The notes under the pieces: generated by a model
Database searches by the model: none
Told to the model about the DNA's origin: nothing
What the model saw: the letters and a program-made list of their open reading frames with translations, nothing else
Origin: Crocodylus rhombifer
Taxonomy: Eukaryota; Chordata; Crocodylia; Crocodylidae
NCBI GenBank assembly: GCA_038503035.1
Contig: JAVSML010001084.1
Coordinates: forward strand, 380,817-444,816
Direction: 5' to 3'
DNA: 64,000 nt
Part shown: piece by piece, positions 35,861-47,029 of the stretch
Layout of the letters: each line of letters starts with the position of its first letter
Position numbering within the stretch: the first letter of the stretch is position 1
Made by a program: the position numbers and the translations under genes

Positions 35861-35984
35861 GAGCTACTGAGCATGGAAATTAGGGACGTGGCCTTTGACT
35901 CAGAACTTCCTAGACCTTCAGGAACAGAGGAACAAACCCTGATCATACACAGTGCACTCTGCCTTTCAGCATCCACTCTCTGCC

Positions 35985-36046
35985 ACTCTGTGACATGGGA
36001 TACTGGGCAAGATGGACAATAAATGGCAGTTCTTACGTTCTTACAA
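35985..36046 (+). repeat. 3' end of an old LINE-like or SINE-like repeat
   Basis: CATGGGATACTGGGCAAGATGGACA followed by GGCAGTTCTTACGTTCTTACA is recognisable as a widespread amniote repeat terminus ending in TTCTTAYG-type eight-base units. The body upstream is too diverged to place. Confidence 0.45.
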
Positions 36047-36864
36047 TAACATGAGAAAAAACTGGAGGTATAGTGCCCAAATACAACAGGCCCTTGGAAA
36101 GAAGAAGCAGGATCCAGTGGATACTCTCTTCCGGCACATGTGGAAGTTCCTTTGGGGTGTTTGGTAGCATTCTGGAGGGCTGGAGTTAGCAAAGCCTCCC
36201 TCCCGGGCACTTCTCTGGCCATGGCTATCTGAGAGAATATCAGTTCCACAAGTGCTGCACTTGAAAACAATAACAATTCAAGAATTCAATCTGTTCTTCT
36301 GCCACTAATCAGTGTGGAGAAGGTTTAAACAGATGCACGTAGATCTCCCAATGAATCTTTTTCTGTAGGAGCCATGCTGCCAAATGAGAGCAGGGGCCTA
36401 TAAAGTAGCATGAAGGGACAACAACCACACTTTTGCTGTAGCATGCATAGGTGGAAAGTTTGCTTTCTATGCAACCTCTTAAGCCCTTCCAAAAGGAGAG
36501 AATTTAAAAGAAGTGTCAAGATTCACACAGAGGGTTTTTTTTGGTGTATTCCAAGTCCTGTGACATGTTGATCTCTACCAGAACGTGAAGTTACTTGTCT
36601 TTACTTCTATACAGTTTCTAACAAATGATTCAGAAAAGAATAAGGGCTGCATTCTCCCTTATCCCTTCTATGGAGGTTCAGCAGGCTTCACCTCTTGTGG
36701 TGCTGAAAGAAGTCTATGCGGTAAGATGTGATGGATGGGTGTCCTTTGGGTCCTCTCCTTCAAGACATGGGGAAAAAATAGTATGTTTTAAGGCTTTACT
36801 AAGGCCTTGCTCAGTTTGCAGCCAGAACTTGATATTATAAATAGACAGAGGCACAGACAACTGT

Positions 36865-37240
36865 CAGGGGTAGTCAACCCAAATTTGGCCCTTAGAGCCA
36901 TGACATCCAGCCCGCAGGACTTTCCCATAGGCTGGAAAACTTGGTAGCAGGGAGTGGTGAAAGCTCAGGGTGCTGGGCTCCAGCCTTGCCTGGACTTTGC
37001 AGCAAAGGGGGATAAGGGTCCAAATTGGACCCCCATGGGTCCAGATCAAGTCAGGCTGCTCCCCCCTCAACCCACACATCCAGATTTGTGGCAGTCCACC
37101 CTGCCCTCCCCCACGTGTCTAGATTTGGGCTGAGGTGCTTACCCCCCACCTCCCACCCTGCACGTCTAGATTGGGATTGGGACTGAGTTGTTCAACCCCT
37201 CCCCCATGTGTCTAGGGTTAGATTTGGGATTGGGACCCTT
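36865..37240 (+). mobile_element. hAT terminus with internal minisatellite
   Basis: The sequence starts CAGGGGTAGTCAACC at 36865, a typical hAT end. From about 37040 to 37240 it consists of five diverged units of roughly 40-47 bases, each with a CCAGATTTG or CTAGATTTGGG phrase (near 37041, 37080, 37120, 37165 and 37212) followed by a C-rich run. The right end is not found, because CR1 sequence begins at about 37268. Confidence 0.5.
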
Positions 37241-37267
37241 ACCCAACCCCATCATAAAGCATGGCAT

Positions 37268-38711
37268 TATGAGCACTTGTGGTGCTCTGTGGTCCCAGAG
37301 GACTGGAAGAGGGCCAAAGTGGTTCCCATCTTCAAAAAGGGGAGGAAGGAGGACCCAGGAAACTATAAGCCAGTTAGTCTTACCTTGATCCTAGGCAAGC
37401 TGTTTGAGAAAATTATGCACACATTCATGAGGGGCCAGCAGGGGACTGCATGCTTAGGGGCAACCAACACAGGTTCATCAGTGGCAGGTCCTGTCAGACC
37501 AACCTGGTGGCCTTCTATGATCAGATTACCAGATCATTAGATGCAGGGGTAGCAGTGGACATAGTCTTCCTGGACTTCCGGAAGGTATTCGACACTGTCT
37601 CTCACCCCGTTCTCATTAAAAAACTGGGGGACTGTGGTGTCGATGCCCACACAGTCAATTGGGTCGCCAACTGACTGGAGGGCCACACCCAGAGGGTGGT
37701 AGTGGATGGGTCCTTCTCAACCCGGAGGGATGTGGGCAGTGGGGTTCCGTAGGGCTTCGTCCTCGGGCCCGTACTGTTCAACATCTTCATCAGTGATTTG
37801 GATGAGGGGGTAAAAAGCACCCTGTTAAAATTTGCTGATGACTCTAAGATGTGGGGGGATGTTGGCACACTAGAAGGAAGCATCAGGCTTCAATCAGACC
37901 TAGACAGGCTACAAGGGTGGGTGGATGTGAATAGGATGGGATTCAACACAGACAAGTGCAAGGTGATGCACCTGGGGAGGAACAACCGGCACCATACCTA
38001 CCAGTTGGGGAACTCCCCTGTTGTCAGCACGGAGGTGGAAAAGGATCTTGGAGTCATCATTGACTCCAAGATGGACATGGGCCGGCAGTGTGGGGAGGCA
38101 GTCAGGAAGGCCAACCATACCTTGTTATGCATCCACAGATGCATCTCAAGCAGGTCCAAAGAGGTGATCCTCCTCCTTTATGCGGCACTGGTCAGGCTGC
38201 AGCTGGAGTACTGCGTCCAGTTCTGGGTGCCACGCTTCAAGAGGGATGTCGACAGCATCGAGAGGATCCAGAGGAGGGCCACTTGCATGATCAGGGGGCA
38301 GGCCCTATGAGGAGAGGCTACGGGACCTGAACCTGTTCAGCCTCCAAAAGAGAAGGCTGAGGGGGGATCTTGTGGCCTGTTATAAACTAGTCAGGGGGGA
38401 TCAGCAGGCATTGGGGGAATTGCTATTCCCCCGTGCACTGCCAGGAGTGACCAGGAATAACGGTCACAAGCTGGCAGAGGGCAGGTTTAGGCTAGATATC
38501 AGGAAGTGCTACTTCACGGTCAGGGCGGCTAGGATCTGGAACCAACTTCCAGGAGAAGTGGTGCTGGCTCCTACCCTGGGGGGTTTTAAGAGGAGGTTGG
38601 ATGAACACCTTGCTGGGGTCGTTTGACCCCAGTATTATTTCCTGCCATGGCGGAGGGTCGGACTAGATGATCTACTCAGGTCCCTTCCAACCTAGAACCT
38701 ATGAAACTATG
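37268..38711 (+). mobile_element. CR1 LINE, same subfamily as 1559 and 7736, broken ORF2
   Basis: From PEDWKRAKVVPIFKKG to the 3' tail the order of reverse-transcriptase blocks is complete. FLDFRKVFD (motif A) and KFADDSKMW (motif C, catalytic DD kept) are visible. Motif B reads SGVP-stop-GFVLGP, because the CAG codon is TAG at 37750. A frameshift occurs near 37445, a TGA at 37672 replaces the tryptophan of NWL, and a short deletion near 38299 shifts the frame before PYEERL. The C-terminal part is open again from 38372 to the stop at 38626. The tail carries AACTATGA-type units. A short tail-like repeat continues to about 38741. Confidence 0.93.
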
Positions 38712-38764
38712 AAAATACCTAGAAACTATGAAACTACCTGAAGGGGGGTTCAAAAGAGGATGGA

Positions 38765-39058
38765 GCTGGACTACTCTGTGGTGGCTGATGACAGAACAAG
38801 CAGTAATGGTCTCAAGTTGTAGCAAGGGAAGTTTAAGCTAGATATTAGGAAAAACATTCTTACTAGGCGGGTAGTAAAGTACTGAGGTAGGTTCCCCAGA
38901 GCGGCTGTGGACTTTCCATCATTGGAGGTTTTTAAGACCTGGCTAGACAAAGCCTTGGCTGGGGTGATCTAGTTGAGGATGGTCCTGCTTTGAGCAGGAG
39001 TTGGACTAGAAGACCTCCTGAGGTCCCTTCCAACCCTAATTTTCTACAATTCTATGAC
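38765..39058 (+). mobile_element. CR1 LINE 3' fragment, different subfamily
   Basis: The sequence retains KFKLDIRKNILTRR-like coding relics and the 3' end GGACTAGAAGACCTCCTGAG followed by CCAACCCTAATTTTCTACAATTCTATGA. It lies directly after the CR1 at 37268 in the same orientation. The tail and sequence show that it is a separate, older insertion, related to the minus-strand copy at 29126. Confidence 0.85.
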
Positions 39059-39950
39059 TACAGTAAGGGAAATGCTACTGGTGCATGTGATTCGGGTGAG
39101 GATGGAACTGGGGCTGAGACTGGAGAGTTGATGGGGATGTTTTCAGGATTGTCCCCTTTAACAGAAATAAGGAAATAATCAGGTCTGGGGATGTACTGAA
39201 TACTGCCAGCAGGGAGATGATGAAGATATGAGTGTTTAGGTGCAGAACTGAAGGCTTCAGGGGTTGAAATAGGGCACTAGCATGTCAGGATACCCTCAGC
39301 AGGCAGGGGAGAGGATGAAAGTGTTCTGGGGAGGTGATGCTTTCCTGTGGTTTAACCATTACTCCTTCCAGTAAGTATGGAGTGTCTAAAATGACATCAT
39401 TGAGACAAGGATGTGGAAGGCAGGAGAATGAAGCAGGAGAAGTATCTCAGGGCACCCTTTCTATTCAAATCCAGATAATCAAGTTATCTGAGATTTCTTG
39501 CTAGGCAGTCCATTATACCTTCCCTTGCATTGACTCAGTTCATCCAATAGAACTCCAACCTGCCAGTCAACTGACAAGAATGGTGATAATAAATTGTTTC
39601 TTCTAATGGAGTAACTATTCCATAAGAATAGTTATTATAAATAAGAACTGCTAATAATGTTGTTTGGTTGCACCTAATTTCTTTTGGTCCAGATCTCCAA
39701 AGTTTTCAATTACTTGTTAACTGTATGAAAAATTTCAGAACCATTGCTTTATTAGAGTGGTCTTCAAAACATGAGAGAGTGGTCCTCAAAACTCAAAAAT
39801 GGGAGTTTTAATACTTTTTTGAAAAGCTAACTTGTAATTAATTTCATTTAGAACTATCTAATAGAGTTACTTGAAGATCTTCAGAGAAATGAGACTTTAT
39901 CTATATTACTCACACCTGAGAGGGATGCCTTCAGTCTTAACAATGGCAAG
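39059..39950. other. No gene recognised
   Basis: Mixed sequence without long frames or a repeat family that I can name. The start of the next CR1 is gradual, so the right border is approximate. Confidence 0.4.
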
Positions 39951-39989
39951 AAGACCAACTGCACCTCAATTATTTGTTTGGTTGATTTA

Positions 39990-42034
39990 TATGCCATCAT
40001 CCTTGCACAAAAGGGCACAAAAGAAGTCTATCCCCTTACGCATGAACAGGAGTATGAGGATAAAAATGCCCCCCTTGGCTGAACAGGGAACTCCAGAAAA
40101 GACTGGGGGCAAAGAGAAATTTATAGGCAGTAGAAGCAGGGGGCAGCCACCAAGGAGGAATACACCTCCCCGGTGTGCTATTGCAGGGAATCAGTTAAGC
40201 AGGCCAAGGCAGGACTGGAACTGAGGCTGGCTACAACAATTAAGGACAATAAAAAGTCCTTCTACAGCTACAAAGCAAGCAAAAGGAAGGCGCAGAGTAA
40301 TATTGGGCCCCTGCAGGACAAATTAGGACAGTTGGTGGTTGACACAAGGAAAAAGGCGGAGTTCTTCAATGAGTTCTTTGTTTCAGTATTCCTGAGCATT
40401 GACCAAGACAATTCCCCCACCTTGAGCATGGACAGATGTCCAAAAGGCACCAGACTGCCAAAGGTTAGTGCTGACTTAGTTAAAGAGCAGTTGGAAGGGC
40501 TGGATGGGTACAATTCAGCCGGCCCGGATGACCTCCATCCATGGGTGCTGAAGGAATTGGCCAGTGTCATAGCTGAGCTTTCGGCATGGCTGTTTGAGCA
40601 CTCATGGTGCTCCGGCAAGCTCCCTGAGGACTGGAAAAGGGCCAATGTGGTGCCCATTTTTAAGAAAGGGAGAAGGGATTAGGCCAGTCAGTCTTACTTC
40701 CGTCCTTGGGAAAATATTGGAAAATATCATCAAAGAGTGCATTTGTGAAGGCTCAGCAGGGGAAATGATGCTGAAAGGAAACCAGCATGGGTTCGTCACA
40801 GGTAGATCCTGCCTGACAAACCTTATAGCCTTTTATGACCAGGTGACACACTGCCTTGACACAGGAGCTGAGGCTGATGTCATCTACCTGGATTTTAGGA
40901 AGGCCTTTGACACCATTTCACATCCTATTCTCATAGGGAAGCTAGCAGGCTGTGGAGTGGATGCTTACACAGTCAGGTGGGTGACCAACTGGCTTAGGGA
41001 CCGCACCCAGGGAGTGGTGTTGGATGGGTCATTTTCAGCCTGGAAGAAGGTGGGCAGTGGGGTCCCACAGGGTTCGGTCGTTGGACCAGTGTTATTTAAT
41101 ATCTTCATCAGCAATTTGGATGAGAGTGTGGAGAGCACCCTCTGCAAGTTCACAGATGATACCAAGTTATGGGGCAAAGTTAACACACTGGAAGGCAGGG
41201 AGCAGATACAGGCCAATCTGGACAGGTTGGATCAATGGGCAAAATGAAATGGGATGTAATTCAACAAAGATAAATGTAAGGTACTCTACCTACAGAGGAG
41301 GAATCACCTATAGGTTGGGGGATGACCTCCTCAGCAGCTCAGTGGCTGAGAGGGATCTTGGAGTCATAGATGAACATGAACCGGCAGTGTAACGAGGCCA
41401 TCAACAAGGCTAATCGCAACCTTATCATGTATTAGCAGATGCATGACCAACAGATTGAGGGAGGTGATGCTCCCCCTCTATGCGGCATTGGTCAGGCCAC
41501 AGTTAGAGTACCGTGTCCAGTTTTGGGTGCTATACTTCAAGGGGGACACGGAGAATCTGGAGAGGGTTCAGAGGAGGAGCACTCGCATAATTAGTGGTCT
41601 CCGTGAAAGACTTTACGAGGGGAGGTTGAAGGATCTGGATCTCTTCATCCTTCACAAGAGATGGCTGAGGGGAGACCTTGTAGCTACCTATAAGTTTATC
41701 AAAGGAGGACAAAGGGAGTTGGAGATCCGCTATTTACCAGGGCACTCCTAGGAGTAACCAAGAATAATGAGTGCAAACTAGTGGATAGATTTAGGTTAGA
41801 CAGTAGGAAGTAATTTTTTACATTAAGGGTGGCCAGAAGCTGGAGTGGGCTTCCAAGAGAAGTCCACTTCTCTTGGAAGCCCACTCCAGCTTCTGGCCTA
41901 ACTTGAAGGTCTTCAAGAGGAGGCTTGATAATCACCTGGCTGGGGTCATCTGACCTCAGTCCTCTTTCCTGCCAGGGGCAGGGGGTTGGACATGATGATC
42001 CTTTGTGGTCCCTTCTGACTCTACAATCTATGAA
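39990..42034 (+). mobile_element. CR1 LINE with endonuclease-RT linker, broken ORF2
   Basis: This copy reaches further 5' than most here. Near 40030-40130 the linker blocks IPLRMNRSMR and PPWLNRELQKRL are readable with a frameshift. Next comes an open stretch 40173-40682 with KAGLELRLATTIKDNKKSFYSY, GPDDLHPWVLKELA and DWKRANVVPIFKKG. A deletion near 40680 removes the EDPGNY codons. A second open stretch to 41247 holds YLDFRKAFD, SGVPQGSVVGPVLF and KFTDDTKLW, in which FADD has become FTDD. Further breaks follow, and the C-terminus contains the inverted duplication at 41831-41898. The tail ends ACAATCTATGA near 42031. The exact 5' border is unclear. Confidence 0.9.
41831..41898. repeat. Perfect 33-base inverted repeat inside CR1
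   Basis: The arm at 41831-41863 (starting GGCCAGAAGCTGGAG) is the exact reverse complement of 41866-41898, with only CC between. In the other CR1 copies the sequence after CCAAGAGAAGT continues GGTGCTGGCTCCTACC. Here the second arm takes its place. The left arm is normal CR1, so the right arm is the added part. Confidence 0.97.
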
Positions 42035-43163
42035 TCCCCAAACAGCTCAGGGAAGGTTGCAAGAAAAGAAAGATAAATCATAAAAACAGATAAAATACTA
42101 AAGTAAAATAAAATGCAGGTAATAAAACAACTCCTGAAACAATCACCCAGAACTTAGCTCTACTTGCAAAAAACCTGCCCACATAAAAAGGTCTTACAGT
42201 GTTTCTGGAAGATGCCCAAGCTTGGCGGGCCTCAAGGGGAAGGAATTCCAGAGCTGAGCATTGACTACTGAAAACAACCTCCCACATATTTTTGCTGAAG
42301 AAACTTGGTGTTTGGATGAAACTTGCAGGAGGTGGCTTTTGACTGACCTTAGGGATCCTGATGGAACTTGAAGGAGAAGGTGGTCCCTTGGGTATGTAGG
42401 GCCCACTGATGTTTGTTTAAGTATTGTTTTAAAGAAAATCAATACTTCTATTTTTATTGACTACATTTTGCTAAATTAATTCTTAGTACAAATATGTGGG
42501 AATATCAGGAAAAATAAATGTTGTTCTTTTACTATTTTAAACATTTATTTCCTTATATTCTAAGGACATTACAACGTAAGCCTTTCCATGGTGCTTTTAC
42601 CCACTGCAAAATCTCATTTAACTTTTATTTGTTATTTAAAAAGCCACAGGGTATATTCTCTTCTCAAACACAGGGATTTACGTGTGAAACTCCCTGTGCA
42701 TCGAGGTGATAATATACCCTTTAATTGGGAGCTGTTTAATGCTCTTGATTTAGCTTTTTAATAGAAAAGTTACAAGCAGTCTGGCTGTGAGGGTAACAGT
42801 ATTAAAATCCCCAGCCAGGACAGTAGGTTTATTTTTTTTTTCTTTAAGTGGCTTTTTATTTGCTAAAATTCGTTGCAGATTTCATTACTATGTTGGGCTA
42901 CTTTTAACTTTCACTTTGCATTATAAAAAGAAAATAGAGAGCATTAAAACCATCCTAATTCTCCAATAAAAAGGGAAGTTAAAAGCCTCCTTGCTGCATG
43001 CATCATTTTGTGTAGCTGGTGTGTAGGTCAATCTGAACTGAGAAAACATAAGTACTTATTCTTGTGCTTATAAATGCAAACAGCATGGGAGTAGCTTTAA
43101 CTTTTGAGGGCAACAAATCTACCCTGGTGTTATTCCTCTCATGCAAGTTTTCAGGACTCATGG
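42035..43163. other. No gene recognised
   Basis: AT-rich sequence with poly-T and poly-A runs (for example near 42829) and only short frames. No repeat family that I can name. Confidence 0.45.
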
Positions 43164-43171
43164 TTCTGAGA

Positions 43172-43847
43172 TAGTGGTGCTCTACCTTTTGGACCTGTAA
43201 GCCAGATAAGTAGCATGGAGCCAGTCCAAGGGTCAGATAAGCTCTGTGCACCAGAAGTAGGCCTTGGGGCTTGGTGTCATCCCCTTCTGCCCCCAAATAC
43301 CAGGATTGGGCCTCGGGGACATGGAACTGCCCTCTCCTGCCCCTTTGTATGAGGATTGGGTCCTGAGGGACTGGCACCACCCCATCCTAGCCCCCCATAT
43401 TGGGATACATTTCTGGGTCAGGACTGGCCATCAACAGTGGGACACAGGTAGTGTCACACAGCTCTCAGGGCAGCAGGGCTCAAGGTGCAGTGCACAGTGG
43501 CATCCCTCTCTACCCTGTGCATAGATTGCGGTGGGGCACATGCCACCAGGACCTCCACCTATCTCACCGCCTGGTGCGGCCAGGGCCTCATTCATATCTG
43601 GAGCCAGGCACTGATCCTCCATGCTGGGATTGGGCCCTGGGGACTGGCCCCACCTTGCCTGACCCTGCATGCTGGGATTGGACATCTGATCCAGCACACA
43701 GGGCCTGGGGTTCTTCATTGGTACCGGGGGAGCAGTGCCACTGCTCCCTCACTGCCAAATTTCCAGACCCATAGGGAGCCCTATGGGCCAGAAGACACAG
43801 CACTGCAGGTCAAATCTGACCCATGTGCTAGGGGTTGAGTGCTCCTG
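43172..43847. mobile_element. Non-autonomous hAT-type element with tandem core and target duplication
   Basis: The left end TAGTGGTGCTCTACC and the complement of the right end (CAGGAGCACTCAACC) are imperfect inverted repeats. The flanks TTCTGAGA (43164-43171) and TTCTAAGG (43848-43855) agree at six of eight positions. Inside are diverged units of about 60 bases containing GGATTGGG-CC(T/C)-GGGGAC (near 43302, 43353, 43626 and 43674). They are interrupted by a segment (43429-43595) that is also present at 45519-45683. No coding capacity. Confidence 0.55.
43429..43595 (+). repeat. Copy A of a ~165-base repeat shared with 45519-45683
   Basis: Starting CAGTGGGACACAGGTAGTGT and ending CAGGGCCTCATTCAT, it matches 45519-45683 with about ten substitutions and no visible gap. 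It splits the tandem units of the surrounding hAT-type element. Confidence 0.85.
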
Positions 43848-44579
43848 TTCTAAGGGGACTGCAGGGAAGATATAACAGGTGTAAACAGCTGGATAAACTG
43901 ATGCCATGAGATTCTTCCTAGATGCAAAAATCAGCTGGCTCAAGAGGTGCATTTTTTTAGTCTTGCTTTTTGGACTTCCAAAATGACAGACAAGGAAGAC
44001 TGTTGATATTTGAAATGAAAAATTACAGATGGGTACCTGTGGTCAACTGGTGAGAACACCTCAGAAATATGATAAACAGAAAGGTTTGGTGAAAGATAGT
44101 CATTGACTTGTCAGTGTGGAGGAAGATCCAGCTGTTTGGATCCATCTTCCAGATGAAGGAAGACAACTTCTGAGCCTGGTGAAGGGCAGCAGATCATGCA
44201 GAATGTGGTGAGGTGACCTAGTAGAATAGTGCAGCAAAGATCTAAAGACCTAGGGGCAAGATTCGGTTTCCCTTCATGCACCTAAATGGCATTTTTCTAG
44301 TCCTCTAAGTGACATATTTGGCTGTGATTTTATTACCCTTGTACATTGGACATGTAAGCATGTGCACATAGATTGAGCATGTATATTTGACTAGGTAGAT
44401 GGCTAGGTATACACATCCAATGTGAGCATGTAAGTTATAAGAATGTACCTGGGCAAAAGTCCATGACTAATGGCTGTTAGCCAGAGGAGAAGGAAGGCCC
44501 TCCTATGGTTTTAGCCCTAGTCATTGAACCATTACCCAGGAAAGGGAGCCCTGGGCTCTAGACCTCCCATTGCCCAGAC

Positions 44580-44946
44580 CAGTGGTTCTCAAACTTTTTT
44601 TGTACCAGGGCCCATTTGTAAACATCAGTGGCCAGTCCTGATCCAGTAAATAGTTTAAATAGAAAACCACCCCCTGACCTTGCCGGTGCCCCTTATTCCC
44701 GATCCACTGCCCACCACTCCCAGGCCCAAGCCCTCCAGTATCTGGGGCATAGGGGGCCCCAAGTAGCCCCTTACAGACTTCAACTCTGCCAGCCTGCAAG
44801 GGAAAACCCACAGTTTCCCCTCTTTCTCATGTAAAGGAGAATCCATTTTAAAATTTTGTTGATCTATTTCTAAAGTTTGTTTGTGATCCTTTCATATATT
44901 CTTGTGACTCACTTGTGGATCACAACCCATGGGTTGAGAAACACTG
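44580..44946. mobile_element. hAT-Charlie-like MITE with 8-base target duplication
   Basis: The left end CAGTGGTTCTCAAACTTTTT and the complement of the right end (CAGTGTTTCTCAACC) are classic Charlie-type hAT termini. The flanks GCCCAGAC (44572-44579) and GCCTAGAC (44947-44954) match at seven of eight positions. The interior includes TGTGACTCACTTGTGGATCA near the right end and lacks a transposase. Confidence 0.8.
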
Positions 44947-45049
44947 GCCTAGACTGAGTAGGAGGGTGGAATTTGTATCAGACTTTTCTGCACAGTACTC
45001 TAACCATCACCTCACAGATTAAGCATTATGCAGGGTTTTCTCTAGCCTT

Positions 45050-46275
45050 CATTTTGAAACTGCACCCACTTTCTCACCCCCAGGTAGGGAGATATATGGA
45101 GCTTGGAAGAAAAGGGTAAGCTAGAGGGAAATGGCACAGCTGCTCCTGTGGGTGGGAGGCATAGGTGGAGGGAGAAAAGAATTATTTGTGGGGGCTGAAT
45201 GCTTGCGTGCAAGGGCATGCATGCCCCCACAGCAGGTAGGTCTGTGGAGGAAGTGGGGGGAAGGGCTGTGGGGGGGCACAGAACAAGGCCAAGTGGTGAG
45301 GGAGGGAGTGGGGCACAGGTAGGAGGAGGGGCTGGGATAAGTGGGGCCTAGGCTGGGCTGGGGGGTGGGACAGAGGCTTGGGGAGGTACCACCAATATGT
45401 GTGTGGAGTGGAGGTGGCTGCCACTGCATGCTGCGCTTTGCTCTCTGCAGCAGCTGCCTCAGGAGCAGCTGATGCCATATGCCTTCCACCGCTGGGCTGT
45501 GGTGTGCCCCCTGCCCGCCCAACAGTGGGACACAGGTAGTGTCACACAGCTCTCAGGGCAGCAGGGCTCAAGGTTCAGTGCACAGTGGCATCCCCCTCTA
45601 CCCTGTGCACAGATTGGGGTGGGGCACGTGCCACCAGGACCTCCAATTGTCTCACCACCTGGTGCAGCCAGGGCCTCATTCATCAGAGCTCCTGCTCCTG
45701 CCTGTGCCTTGCTCCCTCCCTTATTACTGGGCCCTTGATCTGCACCCCCCATGGTGGTGAAGGAGGGAGTGGGGCTGGGGCTGGGGAAGGGGAAGAGGCA
45801 GGCTCTGCACAGCTGAAGTGGGGTGTAGGACAGAGTTGTGAGTGGCTTGTCTGGAGAATGCCTGGCGTGGGGAGGGATGGGTGTTTCTGCTGCTGCATGC
45901 ACCCCGGGAGGGCATGGGGGGCCTGTGCCCTGGATCTGCATGTGGGGCAAGGGTGGGCTGCCAGTGATGAGAGGCACATAGTGTTGAATGTGTGCGTCTC
46001 TCGAAGAAGTGGCAGTGAGGCACACAGAAGAGCCCAGCCGGCAGCAGCAACCAGCCCTCGTCTTGCACACAGATTGGGCGGGACATGTACCCCCACCCTT
46101 GGCTCCCCATGATGCGCACAGCAGTGGGAGCCCCCCCTCAACACACCCTTGGATGTGCCTCTAGGCTCTGATTGTCCCACCATGACCCAGCCTGGCCGGG
46201 GCTCTATTCACCCCTACCCCTGCCACACTCCCTCCCACACTGTGGGGGGGGGTCTTGATCTGCCCCTCCCCTCCA
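45050..46275. repeat. GC-rich composite repeat, includes copy B of the ~165-base segment
   Basis: This GC-rich block holds the second copy of the shared segment at 45519-45683. Roughly 500 bases further on, a diverged version of the following part appears: CAGATTGGG-GGG-ACATGTACC near 46071, then GGGCTCTATTCA and TCTTGATCTGCCCC near 46252, parallel to 45615 and 45735. The long apparent frames on both strands come from the composition and the repeat, not from a gene. The family is unknown to me. Confidence 0.5.
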
Positions 46276-46657
46276 AGCCCCTTTCCCTTCATAAAGAAAG
46301 TAAATTGAAAATTAATTGCCATGCTGGGCAGCCACACACCAGGGCTGTGATCCTGGCTGTGTAAATATCTGAGTGTGCACACCTATCTTCCCTGCCCCCC
46401 CCACACTTGTGGTGGGGATGCTCTGCAGCCCTGCTACCTTGCATTTGGGGGCAGGGGAGTGCTGAGCCCTGCTAGCTCCACTCCTTCACTCTGTATGGTG
46501 GGAGGGAACCTTTTAAAGTGGTTTTAAAGTGGACCCATTCTCCCAATGGGGAGGAAACTTCTGCACCGTTCTTCATCCATTTTATCCAATGACTGGTAAA
46601 CGCAAGAGGTAGTGGCTTAGCTCCAACAGGAGCACTGGAGAGGCACTGTCTTGATGT
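46276..46657. other. No gene recognised
   Basis: Mixed sequence between the GC-rich block and the SINE. Nothing supported. Confidence 0.4.
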
Positions 46658-46790
46658 TTAACCTGTGGTGTAGTGGTTAGAACCCTATGCTAGGAAGTCA
46701 GAGATGCCTCTGAATGGGGTAGGCTTAGAAGACATGCTTCCTGCTTTTGGGGATATGTGCCTTAACCACTCAGCTATTGAAAATAAGATG
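46658..46790 (+). mobile_element. tRNA-like fold-back SINE, second copy
   Basis: GGTGTAGTGGTTAGAACCCT (box A-like) is followed about 90 bases later by CCTTAACCACTCAGCTATTG, the inverted counterpart. Motif order and spacing match 2966-3122. Confidence 0.5.
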
Positions 46791-47029
46791 TAAGAAACTC
46801 CTCCCTGCATTTTTCTAGATTTACACTAAGGTATGCATGTCTATGCCCAGATAGTTTGTAACCTACGGAGTATGCTCAGTCTGCACATGCACACTTACGC
46901 ATCCTCAGTGAAGAGGGCAAAAGATCCTGAGGTCCACAGCCAGGAAAGTGCTATTTAGGTGCACAAAAGGAAATCTATGTGCCAAAGTGCAAGAGAGTGC
47001 AACAGAGTCCAATGTAAGACTGCCCCTTT

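Noticed and set aside
41699..41935. 78-codon minus-strand frame in the CR1
   Set aside because: It arises from antisense CR1 sequence plus the palindrome.
45121..46183. Several overlapping open frames of 100-200 codons on both strands
   Set aside because: They coincide with a GC-rich repeat block where stop codons are rare, occur in nearly every frame, are low-complexity (Pro, Gly, His, Cys) and show no domain that I recognise.
46658..46730. Functional tRNA gene
   Set aside because: Only a box A-like stretch is present. The anticodon arm and box B cannot be folded convincingly, so a SINE head is more likely.
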